A stretch of DNA of 64,000 bases from Bdellovibrio bacteriovorus W (GCA_000525675.1 CP002190.1:496001-560000); one strand, 5' to 3'; positions 44,425 to 53,662 are shown, counted from the stretch's first letter. Program-made: numbers and translations. The notes: generated by a model not told the origin, from the sequence alone.

Positions 44425-46623
44425 TTAGAAGTGATGCTTAATTCCTAAGAGCACACTTTGTGGTTTCCCAGGACGAGCGCCGTAAGGCTTTAAAGAAACA
44501 ACATAGTTTCTATCAAGGACGTTATCAAAACGCGCAAAGACCGCCCCTGCATCGCTATAGTTATAGCGGAAGTTCATATCAACAACTCCGTACGATGGAA
44601 TTTCACGACGGTCTGTAGATACGGCCTCGTTGTACATTTTCCCAGTCCAAGTCAGTGTCGTTTCGTGCACAAATTTTTTGTATTGTGCGCCGATATTCAA
44701 ACTGTATTGCATCTCAGGAACGTAAGGCATTGGGTCCCCAGAGTGAACATTGCCTTTACCCCAAACTTCATTGTTCGATGTGAAGGAATTTTTAAATTCA
44801 GCTTTGGTATAAGTCGCGCTGACGCCAACAGGGAAGTAGACAGCTTGATACTGCAAACCCTTTTGCGCGCGAAACTCTAGGCCACGAATCTGCGCCTGAC
44901 CACCGTCGAAGCTTTGATCCACTGAAGAGGTTCCGCAACCTGAAGAGAAAGAACAAGTATCTTTAATGTTTTGATAGTCATTAAAGAACCCAATGGCTTC
45001 GGCAAAGAACTCATGCTCAGCATTTGAATATCTTGTGCCAAGCTCGTAGTTGATGCTCTCCTCGGGCTTCTGGCTCATGTTCTGTCCTGGGCCAATGATG
45101 GAGTAACCACGATTAATCCCGACAAAGACAGACCACTGATCGTCAATTTGTTGAAGTACGCCCACTCCAGGAACGATGAAACTCTCTGAGCCCTCTTTCG
45201 TGGCTCCTGTTTTTAAATCCTCTTCCACATAGGTCAGATTCTCAAAACGCACAGAGGTCGTTACTTTAAGGCTTTTCATTTTGCCGACAGAGTCTAAAAT
45301 CATGTCGTCAGAAAGAGTCACAGCCACAGACTTGGTATTGTCTCGGTTGTGAGTGAGCTCATCTGTTGGCTTAGAGGTGCGAACAAGATGCCCCGCCGTC
45401 ATTGCGTATTCATTGCTTAAGTGAGCGCGCTTGATCTGGTCTTCGTGAAAGCGTAGACCTGCACTCAGTTGATGAACCCAATCACCCACTGGGTGAACCG
45501 AGAAAGATCCTAGCTGCACGCCTTGGCTGAAGTAGTAACGATTGTTGTTCAAAACAATTACATCATTGCCTGTTGAGTCTGCATTTCCTCTTAAGATATC
45601 TCTTAAGCCGAGATTTGTAGGAGTGTCATTGAGAAGCACATCATTGATTGTTTGAGTGATTCCTGTCAGCCCATCAAACCTTCTCCAGTCACGGTGAAAC
45701 TTATGATGATAAAGTGTCGTCCACAGACCCCAGCTGTCAGAGATCTGATTTTTATAAGAGATCTGATACTGTTCATGTTGCCAGTCCATTTTATCTAACT
45801 CTGAAGCGGCATAGCGATGGAATGGATCTTTATCAAAATCTTCCATGGTCAGACCAAGATAAGTCTCATTGGAAACTTCGGTCGCGTATCCGATCTTAAC
45901 ATGAAGGCTCTGCTTACGAGCTTCGTCTAAAAAGTATTCTCCTTTTAAAAGAAAATCATTTTTAGAAAAACCAGTGTCAGCACCTGAAGTCAGTTTCTTG
46001 AACCCATCGTTTTGCATATGGGTGCCTTCGAACATGACTCCGCCAGATTCAAAAACGCGTGCAACGTTTGCACGGTACTTCTGAGTGTTGAAGCTTCCGT
46101 AGCCAAGTTCAATTTCGTTGTTATCAGAGCGTGGAATACTGCGAGTGATGTAGTTAATAGCTCCACCGATAGAGTTCGGACCGAAGGGGACAGAGGCCAC
46201 GCCTTTGAAAACCTCCAAAGACTCAATCTTGCTCATAAACGGAGTGTAATAGGCCGCCGGAGCTGAGTAAGGAGCGGGGCCGATTAAGATCCCATCTTCC
46301 AAGATCACAATTTTTTTACTGCGATCTGGATGAGTTCCGCGAAGTCCAATATTAGGTCGAAGGCCAAAGCCGTCTTCCTCGCGCACGTAGACACCTGGAA
46401 CTTGCTTCAAGACGCGGTTGACGTCACTTTGCTGTTGCAGCTCGAGTTTCTCTTTATCGATGAAGTGAGCAGAGCTTGGTTGAGTCAGTTCTTCTTCAGA
46501 ACTACCGATGATTTTTACGGCACCTAACTCAGACGTTTTTGAGGTTTCAGAAATGGCTTCGGCCTGAAAGTTCAGGCCGAAGATTGAAAGTAACACAATT
46601 GATTTAAAAACAGAGGAGCTCAT
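44425..46623 (-). CDS. FecA-like TonB-dependent outer-membrane receptor
   Basis: 732 aa. Signal peptide SIVLLSIFGLNFQAEA. The plug domain contains LGAVKIIGSSEEEL, VPGVYVREEDGFGLRPNIGL and RGTHPDRSKKIVILEDGILI, a pattern characteristic of the FecA (ferric dicitrate) group. FGPNSIGGAINYITR is the plug end; about 22 barrel strands follow, ending in LLGIKHHF. It imports a ferric chelate across the outer membrane using TonB energy. Its start codon shares one base with the stop codon of the ferric-binding protein gene, so they form one operon. The substrate could be citrate or another siderophore. Confidence 0.92.
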   Translation of the reverse strand: MSSSVFKSIVLLSIFGLNFQAEAISETSKTSELGAVKIIGSSEEELTQPSSAHFIDKEKLELQQQSDVNRVLKQVPGVYVREEDGFGLRPNIGLRGTHPDRSKKIVILEDGILIGPAPYSAPAAYYTPFMSKIESLEVFKGVASVPFGPNSIGGAINYITRSIPRSDNNEIELGYGSFNTQKYRANVARVFESGGVMFEGTHMQNDGFKKLTSGADTGFSKNDFLLKGEYFLDEARKQSLHVKIGYATEVSNETYLGLTMEDFDKDPFHRYAASELDKMDWQHEQYQISYKNQISDSWGLWTTLYHHKFHRDWRRFDGLTGITQTINDVLLNDTPTNLGLRDILRGNADSTGNDVIVLNNNRYYFSQGVQLGSFSVHPVGDWVHQLSAGLRFHEDQIKRAHLSNEYAMTAGHLVRTSKPTDELTHNRDNTKSVAVTLSDDMILDSVGKMKSLKVTTSVRFENLTYVEEDLKTGATKEGSESFIVPGVGVLQQIDDQWSVFVGINRGYSIIGPGQNMSQKPEESINYELGTRYSNAEHEFFAEAIGFFNDYQNIKDTCSFSSGCGTSSVDQSFDGGQAQIRGLEFRAQKGLQYQAVYFPVGVSATYTKAEFKNSFTSNNEVWGKGNVHSGDPMPYVPEMQYSLNIGAQYKKFVHETTLTWTGKMYNEAVSTDRREIPSYGVVDMNFRYNYSDAGAVFARFDNVLDRNYVVSLKPYGARPGKPQSVLLGIKHHF

Positions 46624-47609
46624 TATTTATAATCAAGTTCCTTAATGATTTGCTTAGCAGCTGGAACATTGTCGCCAATGATTGACCAGTTAGTAGCGTC
46701 AACTTTAAAAGTTCCCCAGTCAGCGATCAATGTATTTGGAGTAACACCTACAGCAGCAGGGTAGTCCATGTGACCTGAAGATAAATGAAGTTGAGCTTCT
46801 TTAGTTAATAGTAAAGCGATGAACTCTTGAGCTAGAGCAGCTTTCTTAGAGTGCTTTACGATACCAATACCAGAACCATTTACGTGCACACCTGTTGTGT
46901 TTTGGTTTGCAAAGAATGGCTTGATTGGGAAATTCGGGTTTTGTGCAAGAACTTGACCCAAGTAGTATGTGTTAGAAATACCCACGTCACACACACCGTT
47001 TGCAATCGCATTCATCATAGCAATGTCATTCGGGAATACATCAGCCGCCATATTATCAAGGATACCCGCCATGATGTTTTTAGCAGCAGTTTCACCTTTG
47101 TGGTGAATGAAACTAGCAATTAAAGCTACGTTGTAAGTACCGCGTGAACCACGTAGGCAAATACGGCCGGCCCATTTAGCATCCGCAAGATCTTCATAGT
47201 CAGAAAGTTCAGAAGCATCTACGCGAGATGGATCGTAAACCATTGTGCGGGCTCTGAAAGTTACAGCGACCCAGTTATTATTTGGATCACGCATAGCTGG
47301 GATAACACTGTTTTGAACTTTTACATCGCTCAATGGCTGAAGAAGACCACGCTTAGTCATGTCAGAAAGATAAACGATGTCTTTAGTGAAAAGAAGATCT
47401 GCAGGAGTTGCAGCTCCATCAGCTTCGATTTGATTAGCAAGATCGTCATAACCTTTTTCAACGATAACAACTTCAACGCCTTTTTCAGCTTTGAATTTGT
47501 CAGCAAGAGGTTGAAGACGCTCTGTTGGGCGATCTGTGTAGATTGTTAACGTTTCTGCTTTTGCAGAAAGACCGGCAAGAACAACCATTGAAGCTAATAA
47601 TAGTTTCAT
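46623..47609 (-). CDS. Ferric iron ABC transporter substrate-binding protein (FbpA/FutA type)
   Basis: 328 aa. Signal peptide MKLLLASMVVLAGLSAKA. Mature part TLTIYTDRPTERLQPLADKF, then ADLLFTKDIVYLSDMTKRGL. The iron-binding double Tyr is seen in VCDVGISNTYYLGQVL. Binds Fe(III) in the periplasm for delivery to an FbpBC-type permease, but no permease or ATPase gene lies in the window. First gene of an operon with the FecA-like receptor, which it overlaps by one base. Two copies of the TAATTGA-type motif lie 77 and 105 bp upstream. Confidence 0.9.
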   Translation of the reverse strand: MKLLLASMVVLAGLSAKAETLTIYTDRPTERLQPLADKFKAEKGVEVVIVEKGYDDLANQIEADGAATPADLLFTKDIVYLSDMTKRGLLQPLSDVKVQNSVIPAMRDPNNNWVAVTFRARTMVYDPSRVDASELSDYEDLADAKWAGRICLRGSRGTYNVALIASFIHHKGETAAKNIMAGILDNMAADVFPNDIAMMNAIANGVCDVGISNTYYLGQVLAQNPNFPIKPFFANQNTTGVHVNGSGIGIVKHSKKAALAQEFIALLLTKEAQLHLSSGHMDYPAAVGVTPNTLIADWGTFKVDATNWSIIGDNVPAAKQIIKELDYK

Positions 47610-47686
47610 TTTCTGAACTCCTTTAATGATGGCAAGGAAATAGCCGAAGCCGATGCCTACGACAACAGTTCAGGAGGAATTTTGTC

Positions 47687-47724
47687 TAATTGAGAAACCA
47701 TTGAAGATGAAACCTAATTGAAAA
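47687..47724 (+). promoter_or_regulatory. Two TAATTGA[A/G]AA motifs upstream of the ferric-binding protein gene
   Basis: TAATTGAGAA at 47687-47696 and TAATTGAAAA at 47715-47724, 28 bp apart. A third copy lies upstream of the imelysin-like gene. An AAACCT/AGGTTT inverted pair surrounds the second copy. Candidate iron-responsive operator; partly similar to Fur half-sites (TGAAAATGA). Confidence 0.35.
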
Positions 47725-47765
47725 TGAGGTTTTAAAGATATCTAAAATCTAAGTGTATGAATTTA

Positions 47766-48584
47766 CTAAGAGTTTGCCGTCAGATGAAGGCGTGTCGCCG
47801 GAGCTAAACGTTGCTCGTGGCAGGCTTGAATAAAGGCTTCAACCAGCGGTTGGGCCGATAAAACCCCTTCGATTTGTTGAAACTCAGGATGCCATTGAAC
47901 GCCTACGAAAAACGGGTGCACTTGGCTGCTAAAAGCTTCAATAAGGCCATCGTCAGAATGAGCTTCTGCCGTGAGTTGATAACCTAATTTTTTAACACCT
48001 TGATGGTGAATGGAAATGATCTTCCCCTCGTCTTTGCCGTAAAGCTTTTGCAACATTCCGTTTTCAACAAACTTCACATCGTGGGTTAGGCGATCATATA
48101 GATCTGAGCGGTAGTGCGCGACCTCTTGAGGGCGTTGAGTCGGTAAGTCCTGAAACAGAGTCCCCCCAGAGTAGACATTCATCAGTTGAAAGCCGCGACA
48201 GATTCCGAGGACAGGTTTCTTTCTCTGCACGAAGGCATGCAAGAGCTTCATTTCGTAGCGATCTCGAATAGGGTCTTGGCGATGTTGAGACATCACTTCT
48301 AAGGGCTCTTCACCATAAAGTGATGGAGAGATATCGACGCCACCTTGGAGGACAAGTCCATCAAGGGCTTCGGCATATTTATGCACATCAAGATCACTGC
48401 GCTCAAGGATGGAGTGGGACTCAAGTGATGGGATCATCACAACAAGGGCACCTTCTTGGCCCACGAGATGGGCAAGATTCTGCTCTAAGTACTGAATGGT
48501 TTTCCCTTTAACCTCAAAGTCCTCGGAAGTCTTATGGATAATCCGAGCTGAAAGGCCTATGAGAAGAGGCTTTACTGCGTCCAC
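47766..48584 (-). CDS. Class I glutamine amidotransferase-like protein (PuuD type)
   Basis: 272 aa, resembling gamma-glutamyl-gamma-aminobutyrate hydrolase (peptidase C26). DGLVLQGGVDISPSLYGEEP is the family start motif; the nucleophile Cys is in PVLGICRGFQLMNVYSGGTL; HHQGVKKLGYQL and GVQWHPEFQ give the remaining triad (His, Glu). Such enzymes cleave gamma-glutamyl bonds in polyamine breakdown or related pathways. It stands alone on minus strand, 156 bp from the ferric-binding protein start. The actual substrate is not certain. Confidence 0.88.
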   Translation of the reverse strand: MDAVKPLLIGLSARIIHKTSEDFEVKGKTIQYLEQNLAHLVGQEGALVVMIPSLESHSILERSDLDVHKYAEALDGLVLQGGVDISPSLYGEEPLEVMSQHRQDPIRDRYEMKLLHAFVQRKKPVLGICRGFQLMNVYSGGTLFQDLPTQRPQEVAHYRSDLYDRLTHDVKFVENGMLQKLYGKDEGKIISIHHQGVKKLGYQLTAEAHSDDGLIEAFSSQVHPFFVGVQWHPEFQQIEGVLSAQPLVEAFIQACHEQRLAPATRLHLTANS

Positions 48585-48714
48585 TCTTAAATTTTGACAA
48601 GGACAAATAGTATTGTCGATAGAAGAGCTTTAATTTTGTTAAAATCGCTACAGAGGGCTGGGATTTTCAAGAAATTTTGGTAGAGGACAAAGGTTTGCAA
48701 GGCGTTTGAAATAG

Positions 48715-48744
48715 AAAGAGCTCTTCTTTTGGAAGAGCTCTTTT
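48715..48744 (-). terminator. Terminator of the DUF3011 gene
   Basis: AAAGAGCTCTTC (48715-48726) pairs with GAAGAGCTCTTT (48732-48743). It follows the minus-strand DUF3011 gene, with a short T stretch on that strand. Confidence 0.8.
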
Positions 48745-48771
48745 GTCGAATTGAACAGATTCAAGTGGAAC

Positions 48772-49215
48772 TTAGTAGTGAGATACGATTTCAAAAGTCG
48801 CGCTGCAACCTCTGTCGACCCATACTTTATTGTTGTAAGCTCCTGCAGAGCGACCCCATACACAAGCGTCGTAAGAGTTTTGTCTAACGATGCGGATATT
48901 AGTCACACCGTAAACACTGAAGTAGCACTCGTTGTAACGGTAGTTGTACGAAGTACAAGTTACGTGTTGAACGCGATAGTTCGGTGGTGGTGGGTAACCT
49001 GGGTTCGGGCGTGGCGCTGGTACTGGCGTTGGGCGCGGAGTCGGGCGTGGACCCGGATTTGGGCGCGGTGGATTTCCCGGTCCAGGGTAAGGACCTGGGC
49101 GACCTGGGCCAGGGCGCACCTGAGCAGTTTCAGGATTTGAATTGTCAAAGTATGCAGATGCATTTGATGATGCAAGCATTGCAAATGCTGCAAGAGCGAT
49201 AAAGAAAGCTTTCAT
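48772..49215 (-). CDS. Secreted Pro-rich protein with DUF3011-like C-terminus
   Basis: 147 aa. Signal peptide MKAFFIALAAFAMLASSNASA. Residues about 35-82 are an almost pure Pro/Arg/Gly/Asn stretch (RPGPGRPGPYPGPGNPPRP). The C-terminal part has the DUF3011 pattern: VTCTSYNYRYNECYF, IRIVRQNSYDACVWGRS, KVWVDRGCSATFEIV, with four Cys for two disulfides. The open frame extends to 49338, but GGGGG before the ATG at 49215 and the signal peptide fix the start. Function of the domain is not known; a secreted or surface role is likely. Confidence 0.85.
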   Translation of the reverse strand: MKAFFIALAAFAMLASSNASAYFDNSNPETAQVRPGPGRPGPYPGPGNPPRPNPGPRPTPRPTPVPAPRPNPGYPPPPNYRVQHVTCTSYNYRYNECYFSVYGVTNIRIVRQNSYDACVWGRSAGAYNNKVWVDRGCSATFEIVSHY

Positions 49216-49398
49216 ATTTCCCCCAATAGAAACAGTGCCAAAATGGCTAAATAAAATCTTTTTTTTAAAACACTGCAGAAATGGTGCCGAAGTTTTTGGT
49301 GTCGAAGCGGCACTTTCCGTAACTGGATGGGGTTTCAAGGATGAATATCAGTGTCGAAAAGCAAAGCGGGAACTGTTTGAAGGTTCCCGCTTCTCTAA

Positions 49399-50823
49399 CT
49401 ACTTACGTAAAGGTCTTTGAATGATATGGATGGCGTGTCCTAGAGTCGCTTCAGCCGCTTCCATCATTGTCTCACCCAGAGTTGGATGAGGGTGGATAGA
49501 TAGAGACAAGTCCTCAAGGCGAGCACCCATTTCGATAGCTAGAACCGCTTCAGAAATTAAGTTTGAAGCCTCAGGTCCTACGATGTGAACGCCCAAAATG
49601 ATGTTCGTCTTTTTGTCAGCGATCATTTTCACAAAACCATCTGTTTCAGACATGCTCACGGCACGACCATTAGCTGCGAACGGGAATTTACCGATCAATA
49701 GATCTGTGAATCCTTTTTTCTTAGCTTCGTCTTCAGTCATACCCGCAGAAGCGATTTCTGGATCTGTAAACACAACTGCTGGAACTGTTTTAGCGTCATA
49801 TACGCGATTTTGTCCGGCAATAACGTCTGCAACTAAAACACCTTCGTGGGATGCTTTGTGCGCAAGCATTGGTTGGCCACAGATATCACCGATAGCAAAG
49901 ATGTTGCTAACGGTTGTGCGTCTTTGAGCATCTACTTTAACGAAACCACGCTCATCCACTTGGATGCCAGCTGCTTTTAGATTTGCTTGGTCACCATTTG
50001 GACGACGACCCACAGTTACGAGGATCTTATCGCAAGGGATAACTTCATCTTTACCGTTAATCTCAACAGTAACTTCGTAACCTGATTTTACTTTTTTCTG
50101 AGATTTTGCTTTAGCTCCGTAGATAACATTTACGCCATCTTTTTTAAGCTTGCGAGTCACTACTTGCGCGCAATCTGGATCAACAACGCCTGCAAGTAAT
50201 GAAGACTGAGCTTCAATCACAGTTACTTCAGTACCTAATTTACGTAGGTAAGAAGAGATCTCTAGACCGATATAGCCACCACCAATAACAGCAACGCGTT
50301 TTGGAATAGTATCGAATGCTAAAGCGCCTGTAGAAGAGCAGATATCTTTTTCGTCAAATTTGAAACCTGGGATTTCAATCGGGCGAGAACCTGTAGCTAC
50401 AACGAAGTGTTTCGCTTGGACAGACTCTGTGCCTTTAGAAGATTTCACAGTGATTTCTTTAGAGCTTTTGAATTCAGCTTCTCCAGAAATGATAGTTACG
50501 CCATTTCCTTTTAGAAGTTGATTCACGCCGCCAGCCATTTTATCAGAAACAGATTGTTTCCAAGTGACTAGCTTCTTCATATCTACATCAATTCCACCTT
50601 TAATGTTCAAACCCATTTCGGCGAAGCCGTGTTGAGCTTTATGAAGTAAATGAGTAGCAGTGATCATCGCTTTTGAAGGAATACATCCTACGTTTAAGCA
50701 CACGCCACCAAGAAATTCTCTTTCGATGATTGCTGTTTTAAAACCATGCTGAGCAGAGCGGATAGCTGCTACGTATCCGCCAGGTCCTGCACCAATTACT
50801 ACAACGTCAAAATTCTGAGCCAT
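49399..50823 (-). CDS. lpdA: Dihydrolipoamide dehydrogenase (E3)
   Basis: Reoxidises lipoyl groups of 2-oxoacid dehydrogenase complexes, producing NADH. 474 aa. FAD motif VVVIGAGPGGYVAAIRSAQH, redox disulfide GGVCLNVGCIPSKAM, NAD motif VAVIGGGYIGLEISSYLRKL, second FAD motif NIFAIGDICGQPMLAHKASH, and the active-site end SIHPHPTLGETMMEAA (His-Glu). Its start shares a base with the stop of the E2 gene, so both are in one operon. It may serve more than one complex. Confidence 0.96.
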   Translation of the reverse strand: MAQNFDVVVIGAGPGGYVAAIRSAQHGFKTAIIEREFLGGVCLNVGCIPSKAMITATHLLHKAQHGFAEMGLNIKGGIDVDMKKLVTWKQSVSDKMAGGVNQLLKGNGVTIISGEAEFKSSKEITVKSSKGTESVQAKHFVVATGSRPIEIPGFKFDEKDICSSTGALAFDTIPKRVAVIGGGYIGLEISSYLRKLGTEVTVIEAQSSLLAGVVDPDCAQVVTRKLKKDGVNVIYGAKAKSQKKVKSGYEVTVEINGKDEVIPCDKILVTVGRRPNGDQANLKAAGIQVDERGFVKVDAQRRTTVSNIFAIGDICGQPMLAHKASHEGVLVADVIAGQNRVYDAKTVPAVVFTDPEIASAGMTEDEAKKKGFTDLLIGKFPFAANGRAVSMSETDGFVKMIADKKTNIILGVHIVGPEASNLISEAVLAIEMGARLEDLSLSIHPHPTLGETMMEAAEATLGHAIHIIQRPLRK

Positions 50824-52436
50824 TAAATCATCTCCACTAAAAGTTTACCTGGATTCTCGATGCGACCGATGAATGAAGCTAGGAAGCGAGCTGCTACCGC
50901 ACCATCAATTAATCTGTGGTCTGCAGTCATTGTGAAGTTTTGAACTTTGATAGCTTTTAATTGGCCATCTTTAACAACTGCTTTTTCGTCGATTTTATAC
51001 ATTCCAAGAATTGCAACTTCAGGGTGATTGATCACAGGAGTTGCGTATGTTCCGCCGATAGAACCGATGTTTGTAACAGTGATAGTTGCACCCTTCATTT
51101 CGTCTGGTTTCAACTTACCATCACGCGCACGCTTAGAAAGATCTAGAATCTCTTTAGAAATTTCTAAGATGTTCTTTCTGTCAGCATCTTTGATCACAGG
51201 AACAACAAGTCCGTTTGGAGTGTCCGCTGCAAAGCCGATGTTGAAGTAGTTTTTGTAAACGATTTCACCCGCAGCATCGTCGATAGACGCGTTGAACATT
51301 GGGAACTCACGAATAGTTGCAACCATCGCTTTGATAACGATTGGAAGATAAGTGATTTTTGTTCCATGTTTTTCAGCGTGCTCTTTAAGTGATTCTCTCA
51401 TCGCAACTAAAGAGTCCACTTTTGCTTCATCCATAATTGTGAAGTGTGGAATCACGTGCTTAGAGCGCTGCATGTTTTCAGCAATACGCTTACGGATACC
51501 GATAAGTGGAACTCTGTTTTCAGCAGCACCAACTGGGCCTGTGTAAGCAGGTTTAGGAATAGTCATGCTAGCTGCCGCTGCTGGAGCTGCTGCTTTCGCC
51601 GGAGCTTTACCTTGAGCTGCAAGAACATCTTCACGAGTCACGCGACCCGCAAGGCCTGTGCCGCTAAGAGCATTGATATCAACACCGATCTCGCGAGCAA
51701 GTCTGCGAGTAGCTGGAGTTGCTAAAACTTTCGAATCAGCAACTGGTGGGAAAATACCAGATGTTGCAGTCGATGTCGAAGCCGCTACCGGAGCTATTGC
51801 CGCAGGAGTCGCTGCTACTGGCGCTGGGGCTGGGGCTGCAGGAGCTGTTGCTGCTGGAGCAGAACCACCACCGATCAAAGTGATCATCGTAGAGCCTACT
51901 TTAATAACATCACCTGATTTGAACATAAGGTCTTTAACAGTTCCAGCAACAGGAGTTGGAACCTCAACAGTTGCTTTATCCGTTAGAACTTCAGCAATGG
52001 GTTGATCTGCTTTTACAGAGTCACCTGGTTTTACTAACCAGTTTACAAGTTCACCTTCAGAAACACCCTCGCCCAATTCAGGAAGTTTGATGTCTTGAGC
52101 TTTTCCGTTTGCCGCTGCTGGTGCAGCAGGTGCTGGAGTAGAAGTCGTGGCTGCAGGAGCTGGAGCTGCGGCTGCGGCTGCGGCTGCTTTCGCAGGAGCG
52201 GCGCCATCAAGAGTAATCATCGTAGAGCCTACAGTGATCACATCACCAGCTTTAAATTTAACTTCTTTCACAACGCCAGCTACCGGAGTCGGAACTTCGA
52301 CAGTTGCTTTGTCAGTCAGAACTTCAGCAATCGGTTGATCTGCTTTTACAGAGTCACCCGGCTTTACTAACCATTGAACTAATTCACCTTCAGAGACGCC
52401 TTCGCCAAGTTCGGGCAGTTTTACATCTGTTGCCAT
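50823..52436 (-). CDS. Dihydrolipoyl acyltransferase (E2) with two lipoyl domains
   Basis: 537 aa. Two lipoyl domains (about 1-75 and 113-187), each with DKATVEVPTPVAG containing the lipoylated Lys; the two are nearly identical. Ala/Pro-rich linkers join them. The peripheral-subunit-binding domain is at about 240-280 (ATPATRRLAREIGVDINAL). The catalytic domain ends in TADHRLIDGAVAARFLASF (His and Asp). IGTYATPVI-type and NHPEVAILGMYKIDEK segments fit pyruvate or branched-chain E2. No E1 gene is in the window, so the complex type cannot be decided. E3 follows, with overlapping stop/start codons. Confidence 0.93.
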   Translation of the reverse strand: MATDVKLPELGEGVSEGELVQWLVKPGDSVKADQPIAEVLTDKATVEVPTPVAGVVKEVKFKAGDVITVGSTMITLDGAAPAKAAAAAAAAPAPAATTSTPAPAAPAAANGKAQDIKLPELGEGVSEGELVNWLVKPGDSVKADQPIAEVLTDKATVEVPTPVAGTVKDLMFKSGDVIKVGSTMITLIGGGSAPAATAPAAPAPAPVAATPAAIAPVAASTSTATSGIFPPVADSKVLATPATRRLAREIGVDINALSGTGLAGRVTREDVLAAQGKAPAKAAAPAAAASMTIPKPAYTGPVGAAENRVPLIGIRKRIAENMQRSKHVIPHFTIMDEAKVDSLVAMRESLKEHAEKHGTKITYLPIVIKAMVATIREFPMFNASIDDAAGEIVYKNYFNIGFAADTPNGLVVPVIKDADRKNILEISKEILDLSKRARDGKLKPDEMKGATITVTNIGSIGGTYATPVINHPEVAILGMYKIDEKAVVKDGQLKAIKVQNFTMTADHRLIDGAVAARFLASFIGRIENPGKLLVEMI

Positions 52437-52913
52437 TTGAGGAAGTTCCTTTCCTTGTTGAGTCTTATAAAACTATTCAAAAATTTTTGTGCTGGAACGA
52501 TCCGTAGAGATTAAAAATCAGTGCGGGGTTCAGCCAAAATAAGGTCCTAAAATTTTAGAAAATCCTTTAGCGCAGACTTTCGCAAAAAATCTAAAACTTT
52601 CAAGAGATTTAAAGCACTTGCGTAGTTTCTGCATTCCTAAAAAAAATGGACAGTTCCTTCTAGTCTTTGCGGCGCCCATTTGCACCGAATTATACGAGGC
52701 GTTAGGCGCTAGCCATGCGCATTTTGCCTTCAAAATGTGCAAAAACGACGTTCAAAAGCTCGATTCTGAGGGGGAGCATGTCATCGGATGTTAAAAACCT
52801 TGCTAAGCCCCCTAAGAATTGGAATGAACGGAGCATTGAAAAAATGTAAGGGCAAGAGGGCAGAGGTCAGCTCACTTCGCAGGCCTGCTGAATTACCAGC
52901 AAAAGGGGAGGGT
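52437..52913. other. 477-bp gap between E2 and sfsA
   Basis: Holds the promoters of the divergent E2 and sfsA genes. Inside it is a 23-codon frame at 52778-52849 (MSSDVKNLAKPPKNW start) with a strong SD (GAGGGGGAG) directly before its ATG; it ends 64 bp before the sfsA start. No hairpin terminator or recognised RNA family is visible in the rest. Confidence 0.4.
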
Positions 52914-53636
52914 ATGGAATATTCAACAAAGCTGTTAGCGGGAACTTTTCTGAAACGCTATAAAAGGTTCTTTGCAGACATTGAACTCAATGGAGAAGTT
53001 GTTGTCGCCCATGTTCCGAACACAGGCAGCATGAAGGGGCTTAATATAGCAGGACGCCCTTGTCTTATTTCTCCGAGTAATAATCCGGAAAGAAAATTGA
53101 AATTTACTCTAGAGATGGTTCAAGCTGAAACAGGAGCTTGGGTTGGCGTGAATACATCGACTCCCAACGCGCTTGTCAAAGAAGCGATCGAAGGGTCGAT
53201 TGCGCAGCAAGATTCAAAATTCCCTCGTTGGTCGACCTTTCATTCCGTGAAACCTGAATTTAAAATCAGTGCTGCCACTCGTTTGGATTTTGCCCTTCAG
53301 CAAGAGGGTAAAGACAACAAGCACTTTATCGAAGTCAAGAATGTGACTCTAGCAGAAGATGGTATTGCGAAGTTCCCAGATGCGGTCTCTGAGAGAGCGC
53401 AAAAGCACGTTCAAGAGCTGATGGATTTAGTGGATCAAGGGCACACGGCCGAACTTGTCTTTACGGTTCAGCGCAATGACTGTCAGTGGTTTGCACCGGC
53501 CGACGATATTGATCCCAAATATGGCGAACTTCTACGTCAAGCGCATCAAAAGGGAGTCGTTATTTCTCCGTTAGTTGTGCATTTGTCAGACGCTTCGGCG
53601 ATGCTCTCTAATGAGATACTTCCTTTGAAGCTTTAG
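52914..53636 (+). CDS. sfsA: SfsA family protein (DNA/RNA nuclease-like)
   Basis: 241 aa, the normal family length from this start. LAGTFLKRYKRFFADIELNG and VVAHVPNTGSMKGL are the conserved N-terminus; SATRLDFALQ-type (ISAATRLDFALQQEG), HFIEVKNVTLAEDGIAKFPD and RAQKHVQELMDLVDQGH are the nuclease-like core. Named for sugar fermentation stimulation in E. coli; the family has a restriction-nuclease-like fold. The frame is open to 52788, but the 42 extra residues are not family-like and GGGGAGGG precedes the ATG at 52914. Ends in a bidirectional terminator. Confidence 0.9.
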   Translation: MEYSTKLLAGTFLKRYKRFFADIELNGEVVVAHVPNTGSMKGLNIAGRPCLISPSNNPERKLKFTLEMVQAETGAWVGVNTSTPNALVKEAIEGSIAQQDSKFPRWSTFHSVKPEFKISAATRLDFALQQEGKDNKHFIEVKNVTLAEDGIAKFPDAVSERAQKHVQELMDLVDQGHTAELVFTVQRNDCQWFAPADDIDPKYGELLRQAHQKGVVISPLVVHLSDASAMLSNEILPLKL

Positions 53637-53662
53637 CTTTTGAAGTCGAAGTCAAATTTAGT

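Noticed and set aside
47645-47740. 22-codon plus-strand frame in the ferric-binding protein upstream region
   Set aside because: No SD before its ATG and it covers the putative operator; chance frame.
52530-52742. 70-codon minus-strand frame between E2 and sfsA
   Set aside because: No SD, unusual residue mix, overlaps the promoter region of E2; no support.
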